Below are positions 36,915 to 45,122 of a stretch of DNA of 64,000 bases, piece after piece (position 1 is the first letter of the stretch; every line of letters starts with the position of its first letter). The notes beneath the pieces are model-generated. The model was given only the letters and a program-made list of their open reading frames with translations. It did no database searches and was not told the origin of the DNA. The stretch comes from Bog-756 sp963828385. GTDB taxonomy: Bacteria; Actinomycetota; Acidimicrobiia; Acidimicrobiales; RAAP-2. The stretch lies in assembly GCA_963828385.1 (NCBI GenBank), contig CAWHEF010000001.1:225540-289539 (forward strand), read 5' to 3'. The position numbers and the translations under genes were made by a program.

Positions 36915-37871
36915 TCAACCGAATGCCTCGACGAGCTCTCGTAGGACGGCGAGTGAGGACCGGGACGGCGTCCAACCGAGCTCCTTTCGGGCGAGGTCCG
37001 TCTTCATCGCCGGCGCCTGGTACAGAAGGTCGAACCAGCCAGGGTCCACCGGGGCAACGCGGGCATGCCATCCGAACGCGGCAACGGCACGGGTGAGGCG
37101 CGGGCCGACCGGGAACACGTGCAGACCGAACTCTTCACCGATCGCAGCTGCATCGACCGTCTGCTCGTCGACGATGTTGTACGGACCGGTCGCGGATCCG
37201 AGAAGGGCCAATCGGTACGCTTCGGCGACGTCGTCAGCGTGGACGGCTTGAATGGACAGCCCCAGCACGTCGGGGATGACCGAGAGTCGGGCGAATGGGG
37301 TCGCCAAGACCGGAAGCAGACGTCCGATGAACAGCCGTCGAACCTCCGGAGCAGCCTCCGCCTTGAACGTCAGCCCCGGACGTAGTCGCACTACCCGTAC
37401 CACCGGGTGTGCGAGCTCGAATCGGTCGAGCAGCCGCTCCACGTAGGCCTTCTGCCTGGAATAGGAAGAGGTGGCGATGCCGTCGGTCGGCCACGTTTCA
37501 TCCACCGGTCCGCCCGGCCGGGCAGAGTAGGCACCGAATGACGACGCATGGATCAGAGTCCTCACTTCTGCCCGAGCTATCGCCTCGAAGACCCGAGCCG
37601 AGCCGACAACGTTGACGGCCCGCAAGCGTTGCGGGTGTCGCTCGGGCCGGAGCGACCAGGCAAGATGAATGACGGCATCGGCATGTCGGAAGTGGGGAAC
37701 GAGGTCATCGGCGGCGACGTCGACCTGACGCCACTCGATGTCGAGGAACGAAGTGTCCTCCGGTAGCAGGCGGGCCAGACCGATCACGTGATCGACCGAC
37801 TTGTCGTCCCGTAGGGCACGCACGACACTCGTCCCCACGCTGCCGGTAGCGCCTGTCACCACCACTCTCAT
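36915..37871 (-). CDS. NAD(P)-dependent epimerase/dehydratase (extended SDR)
   Basis: 318 aa. Nucleotide motif VTGATGSVGTSVVRAL at residues 5-20, Asp at DVAADDL, HLAWSL, catalytic Ser111 (HASSFGAYSA), Tyr137 and Lys141 (SSYSRQKAY), then RLRPGLTF. Substrate probably a sugar nucleotide or an isoprenoid-type alcohol/ketone; not resolvable. On the same strand and 181 bp upstream of the ferritin-like/DUF362 gene, so possibly the first gene of that operon. Confidence 0.87.
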   Translation of the reverse strand: MRVVVTGATGSVGTSVVRALRDDKSVDHVIGLARLLPEDTSFLDIEWRQVDVAADDLVPHFRHADAVIHLAWSLRPERHPQRLRAVNVVGSARVFEAIARAEVRTLIHASSFGAYSARPGGPVDETWPTDGIATSSYSRQKAYVERLLDRFELAHPVVRVVRLRPGLTFKAEAAPEVRRLFIGRLLPVLATPFARLSVIPDVLGLSIQAVHADDVAEAYRLALLGSATGPYNIVDEQTVDAAAIGEEFGLHVFPVGPRLTRAVAAFGWHARVAPVDPGWFDLLYQAPAMKTDLARKELGWTPSRSSLAVLRELVEAFG

Positions 37872-38176
37872 GCTTCGAACCCCTGGATCAACCAGCCCGT
37901 TTCGACGAATCGTCTCGATGCGCGGCGTTTCGGAAAGACATCCACGATGGAAGCTCCTACCCAGAACGGGCAGCGCTAATCACGGTGTCCGGCCCGGTAC
38001 CCTCAACCGGCGAGGCGGCCCATCTGGCTTTGGAGGGTTCGCCGGGAGCGGAGCTCGGAGGGTTCCGTTCATCGCTCGCAAATTGGTAGCGTGCCCGGAC
38101 GGCCACCGTTTCAGCAGTCACGACCGTGGGTCGGCGAGCGATTCGCTCGACCTCCCCTGCTCCCAAAGGACTCGAC
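37872..38176. other. Divergent intergenic region, nothing recognised
   Basis: 305 bp between the SDR and the CMD-like gene. It must carry promoters in both directions; the only motif I can place is the AAAGGA ribosome site at 38164-38169. Confidence 0.4.
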
Positions 38177-38530
38177 ATGGCGGATTCATCGGAACCGGAG
38201 GAACTGCTCCGGGGGGCGGCGGATTACGGGGCGGCCGTGCTGGCCGGGGCATCAGCGGCCTGGGACGAGAACCTCCAGGCGTCGGGCCTCGACCCGAGGA
38301 CCTACGCCATGGTGAGCCTGGCCGCATTGGTGGCCTCCGGCGCCGACCCCGCCTCGTACGGGTTCCAGGTCCAGCGCGCCATCGAAGCCGGCGTGATCGG
38401 AGACGAACTGGTCAGCCTGTTGGTCGCCCTCAACCCCACGGTCGGCAACGTGCGCACGGTGGCGGCAGCGATGGCGATCGCCGATGCGCTGGGCATCGAG
38501 GTGGCGTCCGGACTCGACGACGACAGCTAG
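38177..38530 (+). CDS. Carboxymuconolactone decarboxylase/AhpD-fold-like protein lacking the catalytic Cys
   Basis: 117 aa, ATG 38177 after AAAGGACTCGAC. All-helical: ELLRGAADYGAAVLAGASAA, LDPRTYAMVSLAALVASGAD, YGFQVQRAIEAGVIGDELVS, VGNVRTVAAAMAIADALGIE. The D-x-R-x-x-x-M-x-x-L-A helix followed by a helix with the A-x-x-AG motif is the CMD layout, but there is no cysteine at all, so neither AhpD-type C-x-x-C peroxidase nor CMD-like thiol chemistry is possible. Probably a structural or binding derivative. Next gene 77 bp downstream. Confidence 0.7.
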   Translation: MADSSEPEELLRGAADYGAAVLAGASAAWDENLQASGLDPRTYAMVSLAALVASGADPASYGFQVQRAIEAGVIGDELVSLLVALNPTVGNVRTVAAAMAIADALGIEVASGLDDDS

Positions 38531-38607
38531 GTTCGCCGTCGGGCGAGCGGAAATGCGAGCCACTTCGCCGATAGAAGAGAACTGACGAGAGAGAAACGAG
38601 GGCCACG

Positions 38608-38904
38608 ATGCCGAGATTCCGACGACGCCCACTCCTCCGGGGAGCCGCCATCGGCGGGGCTTCCTACCTCGGGGCGAAGGCCGGTACCAACCGGGCCATG
38701 GAGCAGCAGCAGGCCGAAGAAGCGCGCATACAGGCACCGGCTGCGCCGGCCGCCCCGGCCGGCCCGGGACCCGTTCCCCAGGCTCCGCCACCGGCCGGCA
38801 CCGACGACATGGTGGCCCAGCTCGGGAAGCTGGCATCGCTCCACGATTCCGGTGCGCTCACCGACGATGAGTTCGCCGTGGCCAAGGCGAAGCTTCTCGG
38901 ATAG
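38608..38904 (+). CDS. SHOCT-domain protein
   Basis: 98 aa. N-terminal basic region and GAAIGGASYLGAKAGTNRAM, a Gln/Ala/Pro-rich linker, and a C-terminal SHOCT motif: MVAQLGKLASLHDSGALTDD then EFAVAKAKLLG. SHOCT (short C-terminal) motifs are oligomerisation or membrane-association tags in small actinobacterial proteins. Role unknown. Confidence 0.8.
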   Translation: MPRFRRRPLLRGAAIGGASYLGAKAGTNRAMEQQQAEEARIQAPAAPAAPAGPGPVPQAPPPAGTDDMVAQLGKLASLHDSGALTDDEFAVAKAKLLG

Positions 38905-38981
38905 GGGCGCTACCGGCGGTCAGACCGCACTGGAGGATCCGCACGCGTTGCCGACCGAATGACCCGGGTCGAGCGGGGTCG

Positions 38982-39479
38982 CTACCTGGCGACCTTCGCC
39001 CGCTCCGTCGACGATTCGATCTCCGTCCAGGCGGCCTCGATCCCGTCGTAGCCCCGCACGATCGTGCCCTTGTCGGGCTCCAGGTCCTTGTAGACGTCGA
39101 AGAAGTGGGCGATCTCGGCTTTCAGGCGTTCGGGTAGCCCGTCGAGGTCGACGACCTGCTCCCACATGGGATCGCCACACGCCACCGAGATGATCTTGGC
39201 ATCGGGACCGTGCTCGTCGGCCATCCAGAACACCCCGACCGGCCGGCACTCGACGACGCATCCGGGAAAGGTGGGCTCGTCCAACAGGATCAGGGCATCG
39301 AGCGGATCACCGTCCTCGGCCAGTGTGTCGGGCACGAAGCCGTAGTCGGCGGGGTAGAAGGTGGCCGAGAAGAGGCGGCGGTCGAGGCGGATCACGTGGC
39401 GCTCATGGTCGTACTCGTACTTGTTGCGGCTCCCCCGCGGGATCTCGACGACGACCTCGATTGTCCGTTCAGCGCTCAC
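38982..39479 (-). CDS. ppa: Inorganic pyrophosphatase (family I)
   Basis: 165 aa from GTG 39479 with ribosome site GAGGAAGC; longer upstream frame is spurious. Family I motifs: EIPRGSRNKYEYDHE, FYPADYGFVPDTLAEDGDPL, DALILLDEPTFPG, and the metal-binding stretch CGDPMWEQVVDL. Hydrolyses PPi to two phosphates, pulling biosynthetic reactions forward. Divergent from ppk1, 190 bp apart, giving a phosphate/polyphosphate metabolism pair. Confidence 0.95.
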   Translation of the reverse strand: MSAERTIEVVVEIPRGSRNKYEYDHERHVIRLDRRLFSATFYPADYGFVPDTLAEDGDPLDALILLDEPTFPGCVVECRPVGVFWMADEHGPDAKIISVACGDPMWEQVVDLDGLPERLKAEIAHFFDVYKDLEPDKGTIVRGYDGIEAAWTEIESSTERAKVAR

Positions 39480-39669
39480 AACCGCTTCCTCGTTCTTCCT
39501 CTCGCAGGATCGAAGGATGGGCTCCCATTGTGACCCATGTGACCGCCGGAGCGGCGTGGGACGGGCCGGTGACCGGTGGGCGGGGTCCGGACAGCGACGA
39601 CTGCGCCGGCTGGCCCAAGCCGAGTGCCACCCGGAGGGGCGTCTCTCCACCCGTTGGTAACGTTGCGGC

Positions 39670-41772
39670 ATGGCCGTCGAGGACATGAGGAGGCAGGACG
39701 CCCCCGAGTCCGAGCTGCGGCATCGGTACTTCGCCCGGCAGCTCTCCGACCTCGATTTCAACGACCGGCTGCTCGACCTGGTGGCCGACGGTCACCTGCC
39801 TTTGCTCGAGCGGGTCAAGTTCCTGGTCCTGTTCAGCGAGCGGATCGACGAGTTCTTCCAGGTCCAGGTGGCCGGTCTCCGGCGCCAGGTCGAGGCCGGC
39901 ATGAAGACCCCGGCCCTCAACGGGAGCTCACCCGAACAGCTGCTCATCGAGGTGCGGGGCTCCCTCGAGCGCATGATCCGCCGGCAGGAGTCCCTCCTGC
40001 TCGACGAGCTCGGCCCCGCCCTCGTCAAACAGGAGATCGAGCTGTGCGATTGGGAATCGCTCGACGCCGACGAACACGACCACCTCCACGAGGTGTTCGA
40101 ACGGCGCATCCTTCCCGTCGTGACCCCGCTCACCGTCGACCCGAGCCATCCGTTCCCCTACATCTCGAACCTCTCGCTCAACGTGGGCGTGGAGGTTCGC
40201 AACCCCGATGACGACACGACCCGGTTCGCCCGGGTGAAGGTGCCCCCCAACGTGGAGCGGCTCGTCCGCCTCCAGCGGGGCGATCGGTTCATTCCCCTCG
40301 AGCAGACCCTGCTGGCCTTCATCGACGAGCTCTTCCCCGGCATGGACGTCGGCGACCCCTGCGTCTTCCGGGTGACCCGCGACGCCGACCTGGCCCTCGA
40401 CGACGACGTGGCCGACGACCTGCTTCTCGCCCTCCAGGAGGAGCTCCGCCGTCGCCGGTTTTTGCCGGTGGTGCGGCTCGAGATCGACACCCGGACCTCC
40501 GAGGACCCGGTAGGGCGGCTCACCGAGGAGCTCGGGCTCGGGCCGGATGACGTGTACCGGTTCAACGGGCCACTCGGGCTCGAATGCCTCTGGACCGTTT
40601 TCGGCCTCGAGCGCCCAGATCTCCACGTCGAACCGTGGTCGCCGCTCGTCCCGGCCCCGCTGACCTCGGTCGAGCGGGAGGAGGACTCGAGCATCTTCTC
40701 GGTGCTGGCCCGACAGGACGTGCTCGTCCACCATCCCTACGACTCGTTTTCGGCGTCGGTCGAGGAGCTCATGAACGAGGCGGCGGACGATCCCCACGTG
40801 CTTGCCATCAAGCAGTGCCTCTACCGGACCTCGGGGGACAGCCCGATCGTGGCCGCACTCATCCGGGCCGCCGAGCACGGCAAGCAGGTCGCCGTGCTCG
40901 TCGAGGTGACCGCCCGTTTCGACGAAGAGGCGAACATCGGGTGGGCCCGCGCCTTGGAGGAAGCCGGAGCTCACGTGATCTACGGGCTCATGGGATTGAA
41001 GACCCACTCGAAGACCACCCTGGTCGTCCGCCAGGAGGGGGAGGCCGTCCGCCTCTACTGCCACGTGGGGACGGGCAACTACAACCCGAAGACGGCGCGC
41101 ATGTACGAGGACCTGGGGCTCCTCTCGTCCCGGGCGTCCCTCGGCGTGGACCTCACCCACTTCTTCAACTACATCACCGGGTTCAGCCAGCCTCCGAAGT
41201 ACCACGAGCTCGTGACGTCGCCGGGGGGGATCCGGGATTGCGTCGTCGAGTGCATCGACGAGCAGGCCACCGCCGGGCCCGACGGCCGCATCGTGATCAA
41301 GGTGAACGGCCTGGACGACGTGGCGGTGATCGACGCCCTCTACCGGGCGTCCCGGGCCGGAGTGCCCATCGAGCTCATCATCCGGGGCATCTGCTGCCTG
41401 CGGCCCGGGGTCCCCGGGCTGTCGGAGACGATCCGGGTCCGCTCCATCGTCGGCCGTTACCTCGAGCACTCCCGGATCCTGCGGTTCGGAGGGGGGTCGG
41501 GCGGAACCGCCACCTACTACATCGGGTCGGCCGATCTCCGGCGCCGGAACCTGGACCGCCGGGTGGAGGCGATGGTCCCCGTGGGCGATGCGGACGCCGT
41601 GCGTCAGCTCGAACAGATCCTGGAACTCAACCTGGCCGACGACACCCAGGCATGGTCGCTCGAAGACGACGGGACCTGGCAGCGCATCCCGGCTGTGGCC
41701 GGCGTGAGTGCCCAGAAGTCACTGGAGCTGGCGGCCCTGGAGCGGGGCTCGCTCCTCGACGAGATGCGCTGA
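39670..41772 (+). CDS. ppk1: Polyphosphate kinase 1
   Basis: 700 aa, intact, typical length. N-terminal RHRYFARQLSDLDFNDRLLD domain, then FSERIDEFFQVQVAGLRRQV; middle domain ending PLTVDPSHPFPYISNLSLNV; catalytic domains with LAIKQCLYRTSGDSPIVAAL, LTVLVEVTARFDEEANIGW-like AVLVEVTARFDEEANIGWAR, YCHVGTGNYNPKTARMYEDL (phospho-His about 463) and YYIGSADLRRRNLDRRVEAM. It reversibly transfers the ATP gamma phosphate to polyphosphate. Divergent from ppa, so PPi hydrolysis and polyP synthesis may be co-regulated. Confidence 0.96.
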   Translation: MAVEDMRRQDAPESELRHRYFARQLSDLDFNDRLLDLVADGHLPLLERVKFLVLFSERIDEFFQVQVAGLRRQVEAGMKTPALNGSSPEQLLIEVRGSLERMIRRQESLLLDELGPALVKQEIELCDWESLDADEHDHLHEVFERRILPVVTPLTVDPSHPFPYISNLSLNVGVEVRNPDDDTTRFARVKVPPNVERLVRLQRGDRFIPLEQTLLAFIDELFPGMDVGDPCVFRVTRDADLALDDDVADDLLLALQEELRRRRFLPVVRLEIDTRTSEDPVGRLTEELGLGPDDVYRFNGPLGLECLWTVFGLERPDLHVEPWSPLVPAPLTSVEREEDSSIFSVLARQDVLVHHPYDSFSASVEELMNEAADDPHVLAIKQCLYRTSGDSPIVAALIRAAEHGKQVAVLVEVTARFDEEANIGWARALEEAGAHVIYGLMGLKTHSKTTLVVRQEGEAVRLYCHVGTGNYNPKTARMYEDLGLLSSRASLGVDLTHFFNYITGFSQPPKYHELVTSPGGIRDCVVECIDEQATAGPDGRIVIKVNGLDDVAVIDALYRASRAGVPIELIIRGICCLRPGVPGLSETIRVRSIVGRYLEHSRILRFGGGSGGTATYYIGSADLRRRNLDRRVEAMVPVGDADAVRQLEQILELNLADDTQAWSLEDDGTWQRIPAVAGVSAQKSLELAALERGSLLDEMR

Positions 41773-41835
41773 GCACCGAACGCTGAGCACCGAGCGCTGA
41801 GCACCGAGCGCTGCGCTCGTGGGCTGCGCTCGTGG
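41768..41835. repeat. Short tandem repeats after ppk1
   Basis: Three 14-bp units GCTGAGCACCGA(A/G)C at 41768-41781, 41782-41795 and 41796-41809, then two 13-bp units GCTGCGCTCGTGG at 41810-41822 and 41823-41835. The first unit includes the last codon and stop of ppk1. The unit contains the GAGC-type palindromic core AGCGCT and may form a terminator-like structure or just be slippage product. Confidence 0.8.
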
Positions 41836-41927
41836 CTGAGCGCTGCCGGCTGAGTCGAGGGCGGCGTCGTGGTCCCGGGTCGAGCCCTGTCGGCTGAACA
41901 CCAGGTGGCCCCGCGTAGGATTCATCT

Positions 41928-42518
41928 GTGGCCGACGAACCCGTGACAGACGGCACGGTGGCGGACAAGGACGGGCTGATCCGGCGGCGGGCGCGGCGGC
42001 TCGCCTGGCTGTACACGGCGGCGGGGGTGGTGCTGCTGCCGTGGATCGTCTACCTGGCCGACACCCTGCCGGCCCACAGCGTGGACCGTCACTACCGTGG
42101 CGCCTGGGTCGGTTTCGACATCATCCTCGCCGTCACCATCATCACCACCGCCTATTACGCGTTCCGGGTCGATCCCCGCGTCCAGTTCCCGGCGACGGCC
42201 ACCGCCGTGCTGCTCTTCGTCGACGCCTGGTTCGATGTGACCACCGCGCCCACCCGCCGGGACTTCCTCCAGGCCGTCATCCTCGCCGTGTTCGCCGAGA
42301 TCCCGGCGGCGATCTTCTCGCTCGTCGTGGCGCACCGGGTCAATCGCCGGTCGGGCGAGCTCGAGCGGTTGCACCGCGAGAGCCATCTCGGCCGCCTGCG
42401 TCACATGCGGGCCCGACAGGTCGGGCCGCCAGCGGTCACGTCGGCGCCCGGTGGCTCATCGGGGCCGGCAGGGTCGACTGCAGGCTCGGCGACGCCGGCG
42501 GGCACGTCGACCACGTAG
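41928..42518 (+). CDS. Four-helix membrane protein
   Basis: 196 aa from GTG 41928 (AGGATTCATCT upstream). Segments: LAWLYTAAGVVLLPWIVYLA, WVGFDIILAVTIITTAYYAF, TATAVLLFVDAWFDVTTAPT and FLQAVILAVFAEIPAAIFSL, then a basic HRVNRRSGELERLHRESH and a low-complexity Gly/Ser/Thr tail. The LF-x-D-x-W-F-D-x-x-T segment resembles small uncharacterised actinobacterial membrane proteins. Function unknown. Confidence 0.75.
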   Translation: MADEPVTDGTVADKDGLIRRRARRLAWLYTAAGVVLLPWIVYLADTLPAHSVDRHYRGAWVGFDIILAVTIITTAYYAFRVDPRVQFPATATAVLLFVDAWFDVTTAPTRRDFLQAVILAVFAEIPAAIFSLVVAHRVNRRSGELERLHRESHLGRLRHMRARQVGPPAVTSAPGGSSGPAGSTAGSATPAGTSTT

Positions 42519-42543
42519 GCCGGCGCCGGCGGTAAGTCCCCGG

Positions 42544-43524
42544 TCAGTACACCCTCTCGGCGGCGAAGATCTCGTCGATGCGGGCGGTCACGTCGTCGGT
42601 GATCCGGGCGATGACGGGGAGGGCCCCCATGTTCTCCTCGACCTGCTCGACCCGGCTGGCGCCGGTGATCACCGACGAGACGTGGGGGTTCTTCGCCACC
42701 CAGGCGATGGCCAGCTGGGACAGGGAACAGCCGAGGTCGTCGGCCACGCCCTTCAGGGCCCGTACCTTGTCGTTGGAGTCCTTGCTGGTCAACATGTTGC
42801 CGAGCCACTCGTACCCCTCGAGCGTGGCCCGCGATCCCTCCGGGGTCCCCTCCAGGTACTTGCCGCTCAGCAAGCCCGAGCTCAAGGGGCTGAAGGTGGT
42901 GAGCCCGAGGCCGATGTCGCGATAGAGGGGCGCATAGTCCCTCTCCACCCGGCGCCGCCAGAACAGGTTGTACTGGGGCTGCTCGACGATCGGCTTGTGG
43001 AGGCCGTGGTGGTCGGCGACGTCCCAGGCGTGGCGGATCTCCTCCGCCGTCCACTCCGACGTGCCCCAGTAGAGAGCCTTCCCGCAGGTCACGATGTCGG
43101 ACATGGCCTGCACCGTCTCCTCGATCGGCGTCTCGGGGTCGGCGCGGTGGCAGTAGACCAAGTCGACGAAGTCGAGGCCGAACCGCTCGAGCGAACCGTC
43201 GATGGCCTGCATGAGGTACTTGCGGTTCAGGGTGTTGGTCATGTTGACGCCGCCGTGGATCCCCCAGAACAGCTTGGTCGAGAGCACGTAGCTGTGCCGG
43301 GGCCATCCGAGGGAGGCGATGGCCTGGCCCATGATCCGCTCGGACTCGCCGCCCGAGTACGCCTCGGCGTTGTCGAAGAAGTTGACTCCGGCCTCATACG
43401 CAGCGTTCAGGCACTCCTCGGCCAGCTTGCCGGCCAGCTGCGGACCGAAGGTCACCCACGACCCGAACGACAGCACGCTGACCTTCAGGCCCGACCTGCC
43501 AACCCGCCGGTACTCCATCTCCAT
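42544..43524 (-). CDS. Aldo/keto reductase (Kv-beta/YghZ-like)
   Basis: 326 aa. TIM-barrel AKR motifs: MEYRRVGRSGLKVSVLSFGS, catalytic tetrad Asp/Tyr in GVNFFDNAEAYSGG, Lys in YVLSTKLFW, His in LVYCHRADP; substrate/cofactor loop TFSPLSSGLLSGKY and VITGASRVEQVEENM. Reduces aldehydes or ketones with NADPH. The sequence order (potassium-channel beta-subunit group) favours a broad-range aldehyde reductase. Upstream of, and on the same strand as, the L,D-transpeptidase but with a 95-bp gap. Confidence 0.92.
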   Translation of the reverse strand: MEMEYRRVGRSGLKVSVLSFGSWVTFGPQLAGKLAEECLNAAYEAGVNFFDNAEAYSGGESERIMGQAIASLGWPRHSYVLSTKLFWGIHGGVNMTNTLNRKYLMQAIDGSLERFGLDFVDLVYCHRADPETPIEETVQAMSDIVTCGKALYWGTSEWTAEEIRHAWDVADHHGLHKPIVEQPQYNLFWRRRVERDYAPLYRDIGLGLTTFSPLSSGLLSGKYLEGTPEGSRATLEGYEWLGNMLTSKDSNDKVRALKGVADDLGCSLSQLAIAWVAKNPHVSSVITGASRVEQVEENMGALPVIARITDDVTARIDEIFAAERVY

Positions 43525-43619
43525 GACGTCTCCCCGTTTTCCTCGTCGGTGGTGGCACCGCTCGGAGCGATCCTAGGAGGTCGGACAGCCGGGCGGTCGG
43601 GGAGTTGCCTTGCGGGGCC

Positions 43620-44834
43620 CTACGAAGCCGGTCCGGAGACGGTCACCAGCGTGCCGATCGGGGTGAGCGGCCAGATCTGACCGGCGACGTCGATGGGCAT
43701 CTCGACACAGCCGTTGCTCTGCGGCGAGCCGTAGCTGGAGCGGACGAACCCGTGGAGGGCGTCGCCGCCGTTGAAGTAGCTCGCCCACGGGACGTTCGGG
43801 TCGTCGTAGTGGGAGCCGTCGGGGTTGGTCCCTGTCATCCGCGAGCTCGTCACGTGCTCGAAGACAGCGAACGTCCCATCGGCGGTGTCGGCCCCGGTGA
43901 CACCCGTGTTCACGGGGGTGCCGGCGACGACCGGGTTGCCGTTCTCGTACAGGGTGAGGTTCTCGGGCAGCACCTTGGAGACTGTCACGTAGTCGTAGGG
44001 GTTGGCGTTCGCCTTGCTGGTGGCCAGATCGTTGGCGAGTGTCGTCCACACCTGGGGTCCGGCGACCCCGTCGACGCTGAGCCCGTTCTGGTTCTGGAAG
44101 TTCATGACCGCGCCCTGGGTGATCACGTTGCCGGACCCTTCCGTCCACAGCGACGTCAACGATGCGGGCAGGGACGGCCACCGCCAGGCGAAGGAGCCGG
44201 GCTGGGGGTCGAACACGTGAGCGGGCGCCGGGGCGGGCACGGTCGAGGTGAAGGAGAGCGGCAGGTAGTTGAGCTGGGCCAGCATCTGCTGGAGCCGCTC
44301 GGTGGAGCCGGGGGCGACGGTGAAGGTCACCGTCGTCGGCGCCGGCAACACACCTGCCGAGGCGCCGTGGGCCCCACCGCCCGTTCCGCCGCCGACGGCG
44401 TGGGGTCCACCAGCACCGGCGGGGACGGTCAGGGTCTCGGTCGACGACGGGACGAACGGCCCCGCCGCCTGGAAGGTGAGGGTCGAGCGGCCCGAGACGA
44501 CCCATGTGCCGGCCACCGGGGGGTTGAACGTGGGCATCTCGGTGCTCTTGGGCGTTCCGGCGAGGGGCCGTGAGAAGGAGACGGAGACGACTTGGGCCGA
44601 CGGGACGTCGGTGGCCCCGGTCGCAGGGGTCGTCGCCGTCACGGCGAAGGGCTGCACCACCGCCGGTGCGACCGCACCGGATGCATGACCGGACGAAGCG
44701 GGTCCCGGAGCGGTCAGGTGGCGCACAGCCACGAAGGCGGCGGCGCAGGCGGCCACCACCACCAGGGCGACCACCGTGTAGAGGACAGGCCGGTGCCGCC
44801 TCGGGGGTGGGGTGAGGATCGTGTATTCGCTCAT
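43620..44834 (-). CDS. L,D-transpeptidase (YkuD domain) with Ig-like and peptidoglycan-binding parts
   Basis: 404 aa from ATG 44834. One N-terminal membrane anchor (VLYTVVALVVVAACAAAFVA). An Ig-like domain (TPATGATDVPSAQVVSVSFS ... GTWVVSGRSTLTFQAAGPF) precedes a peptidoglycan-binding-like helix set (VMNFQNQNGLSVDGVAGPQV) and the YkuD catalytic domain (KVLPENLTLYENGNPVVAGT ... LHGFVRSSYGSPQSNGC, with active-site His and Cys). It forms 3-3 cross-links in the cell wall outside the membrane. Domain order matches mycobacterial-type LDTs. Confidence 0.92.
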   Translation of the reverse strand: MSEYTILTPPPRRHRPVLYTVVALVVVAACAAAFVAVRHLTAPGPASSGHASGAVAPAVVQPFAVTATTPATGATDVPSAQVVSVSFSRPLAGTPKSTEMPTFNPPVAGTWVVSGRSTLTFQAAGPFVPSSTETLTVPAGAGGPHAVGGGTGGGAHGASAGVLPAPTTVTFTVAPGSTERLQQMLAQLNYLPLSFTSTVPAPAPAHVFDPQPGSFAWRWPSLPASLTSLWTEGSGNVITQGAVMNFQNQNGLSVDGVAGPQVWTTLANDLATSKANANPYDYVTVSKVLPENLTLYENGNPVVAGTPVNTGVTGADTADGTFAVFEHVTSSRMTGTNPDGSHYDDPNVPWASYFNGGDALHGFVRSSYGSPQSNGCVEMPIDVAGQIWPLTPIGTLVTVSGPAS

Positions 44835-45084
44835 GGCTCCGACCTGCCGGCGGTTCACTCGATCCGCCCCGCTCGACCCGCCCGCCGTTCCCCCCACGGC
44901 ACACGAGCTCCGTCGCAAAGCCTAGCCAGCAGGGCACCGATGGCGCTCTCAAGCGTCGGAGAGACCGGTTGTCGGGGTTGCGGTTCGGTGTCACCGCCGC
45001 GGGACGGAGGAGCGGAGCCGATTCCGGCGGCAGCGAATCCCGGAGCCCGGATCCCTGGTCAGCGCCGATTTCCGGACGCTTCCC

Positions 45085-45115
45085 TTGACTTCAAGAATAG
45101 TTGAGGCCTTAGCGT
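45085..45115 (+). promoter_or_regulatory. MerR/SoxR-type promoter (19-bp spacer with inverted repeat)
   Basis: TTGACT (45085-45090), exactly 19 bp, then TAGCGT (45110-45115). The long spacer contains the imperfect inverted repeat CTTCAAGAATAGTTGAGG (45089-45106), which matches the SoxR box CCTCAAGTTAACTTGAGG at 13 of 18 positions. Start of transcription would be at about 45122, next to the ATG 45123, giving a leaderless mRNA. No MerR/SoxR gene is in this window. Confidence 0.55.
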
Positions 45116-45122
45116 CGTCGGC

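Noticed and set aside
39928..41469. 513-codon minus-strand frame
   Set aside because: Antisense of ppk1, which is a well-supported gene.
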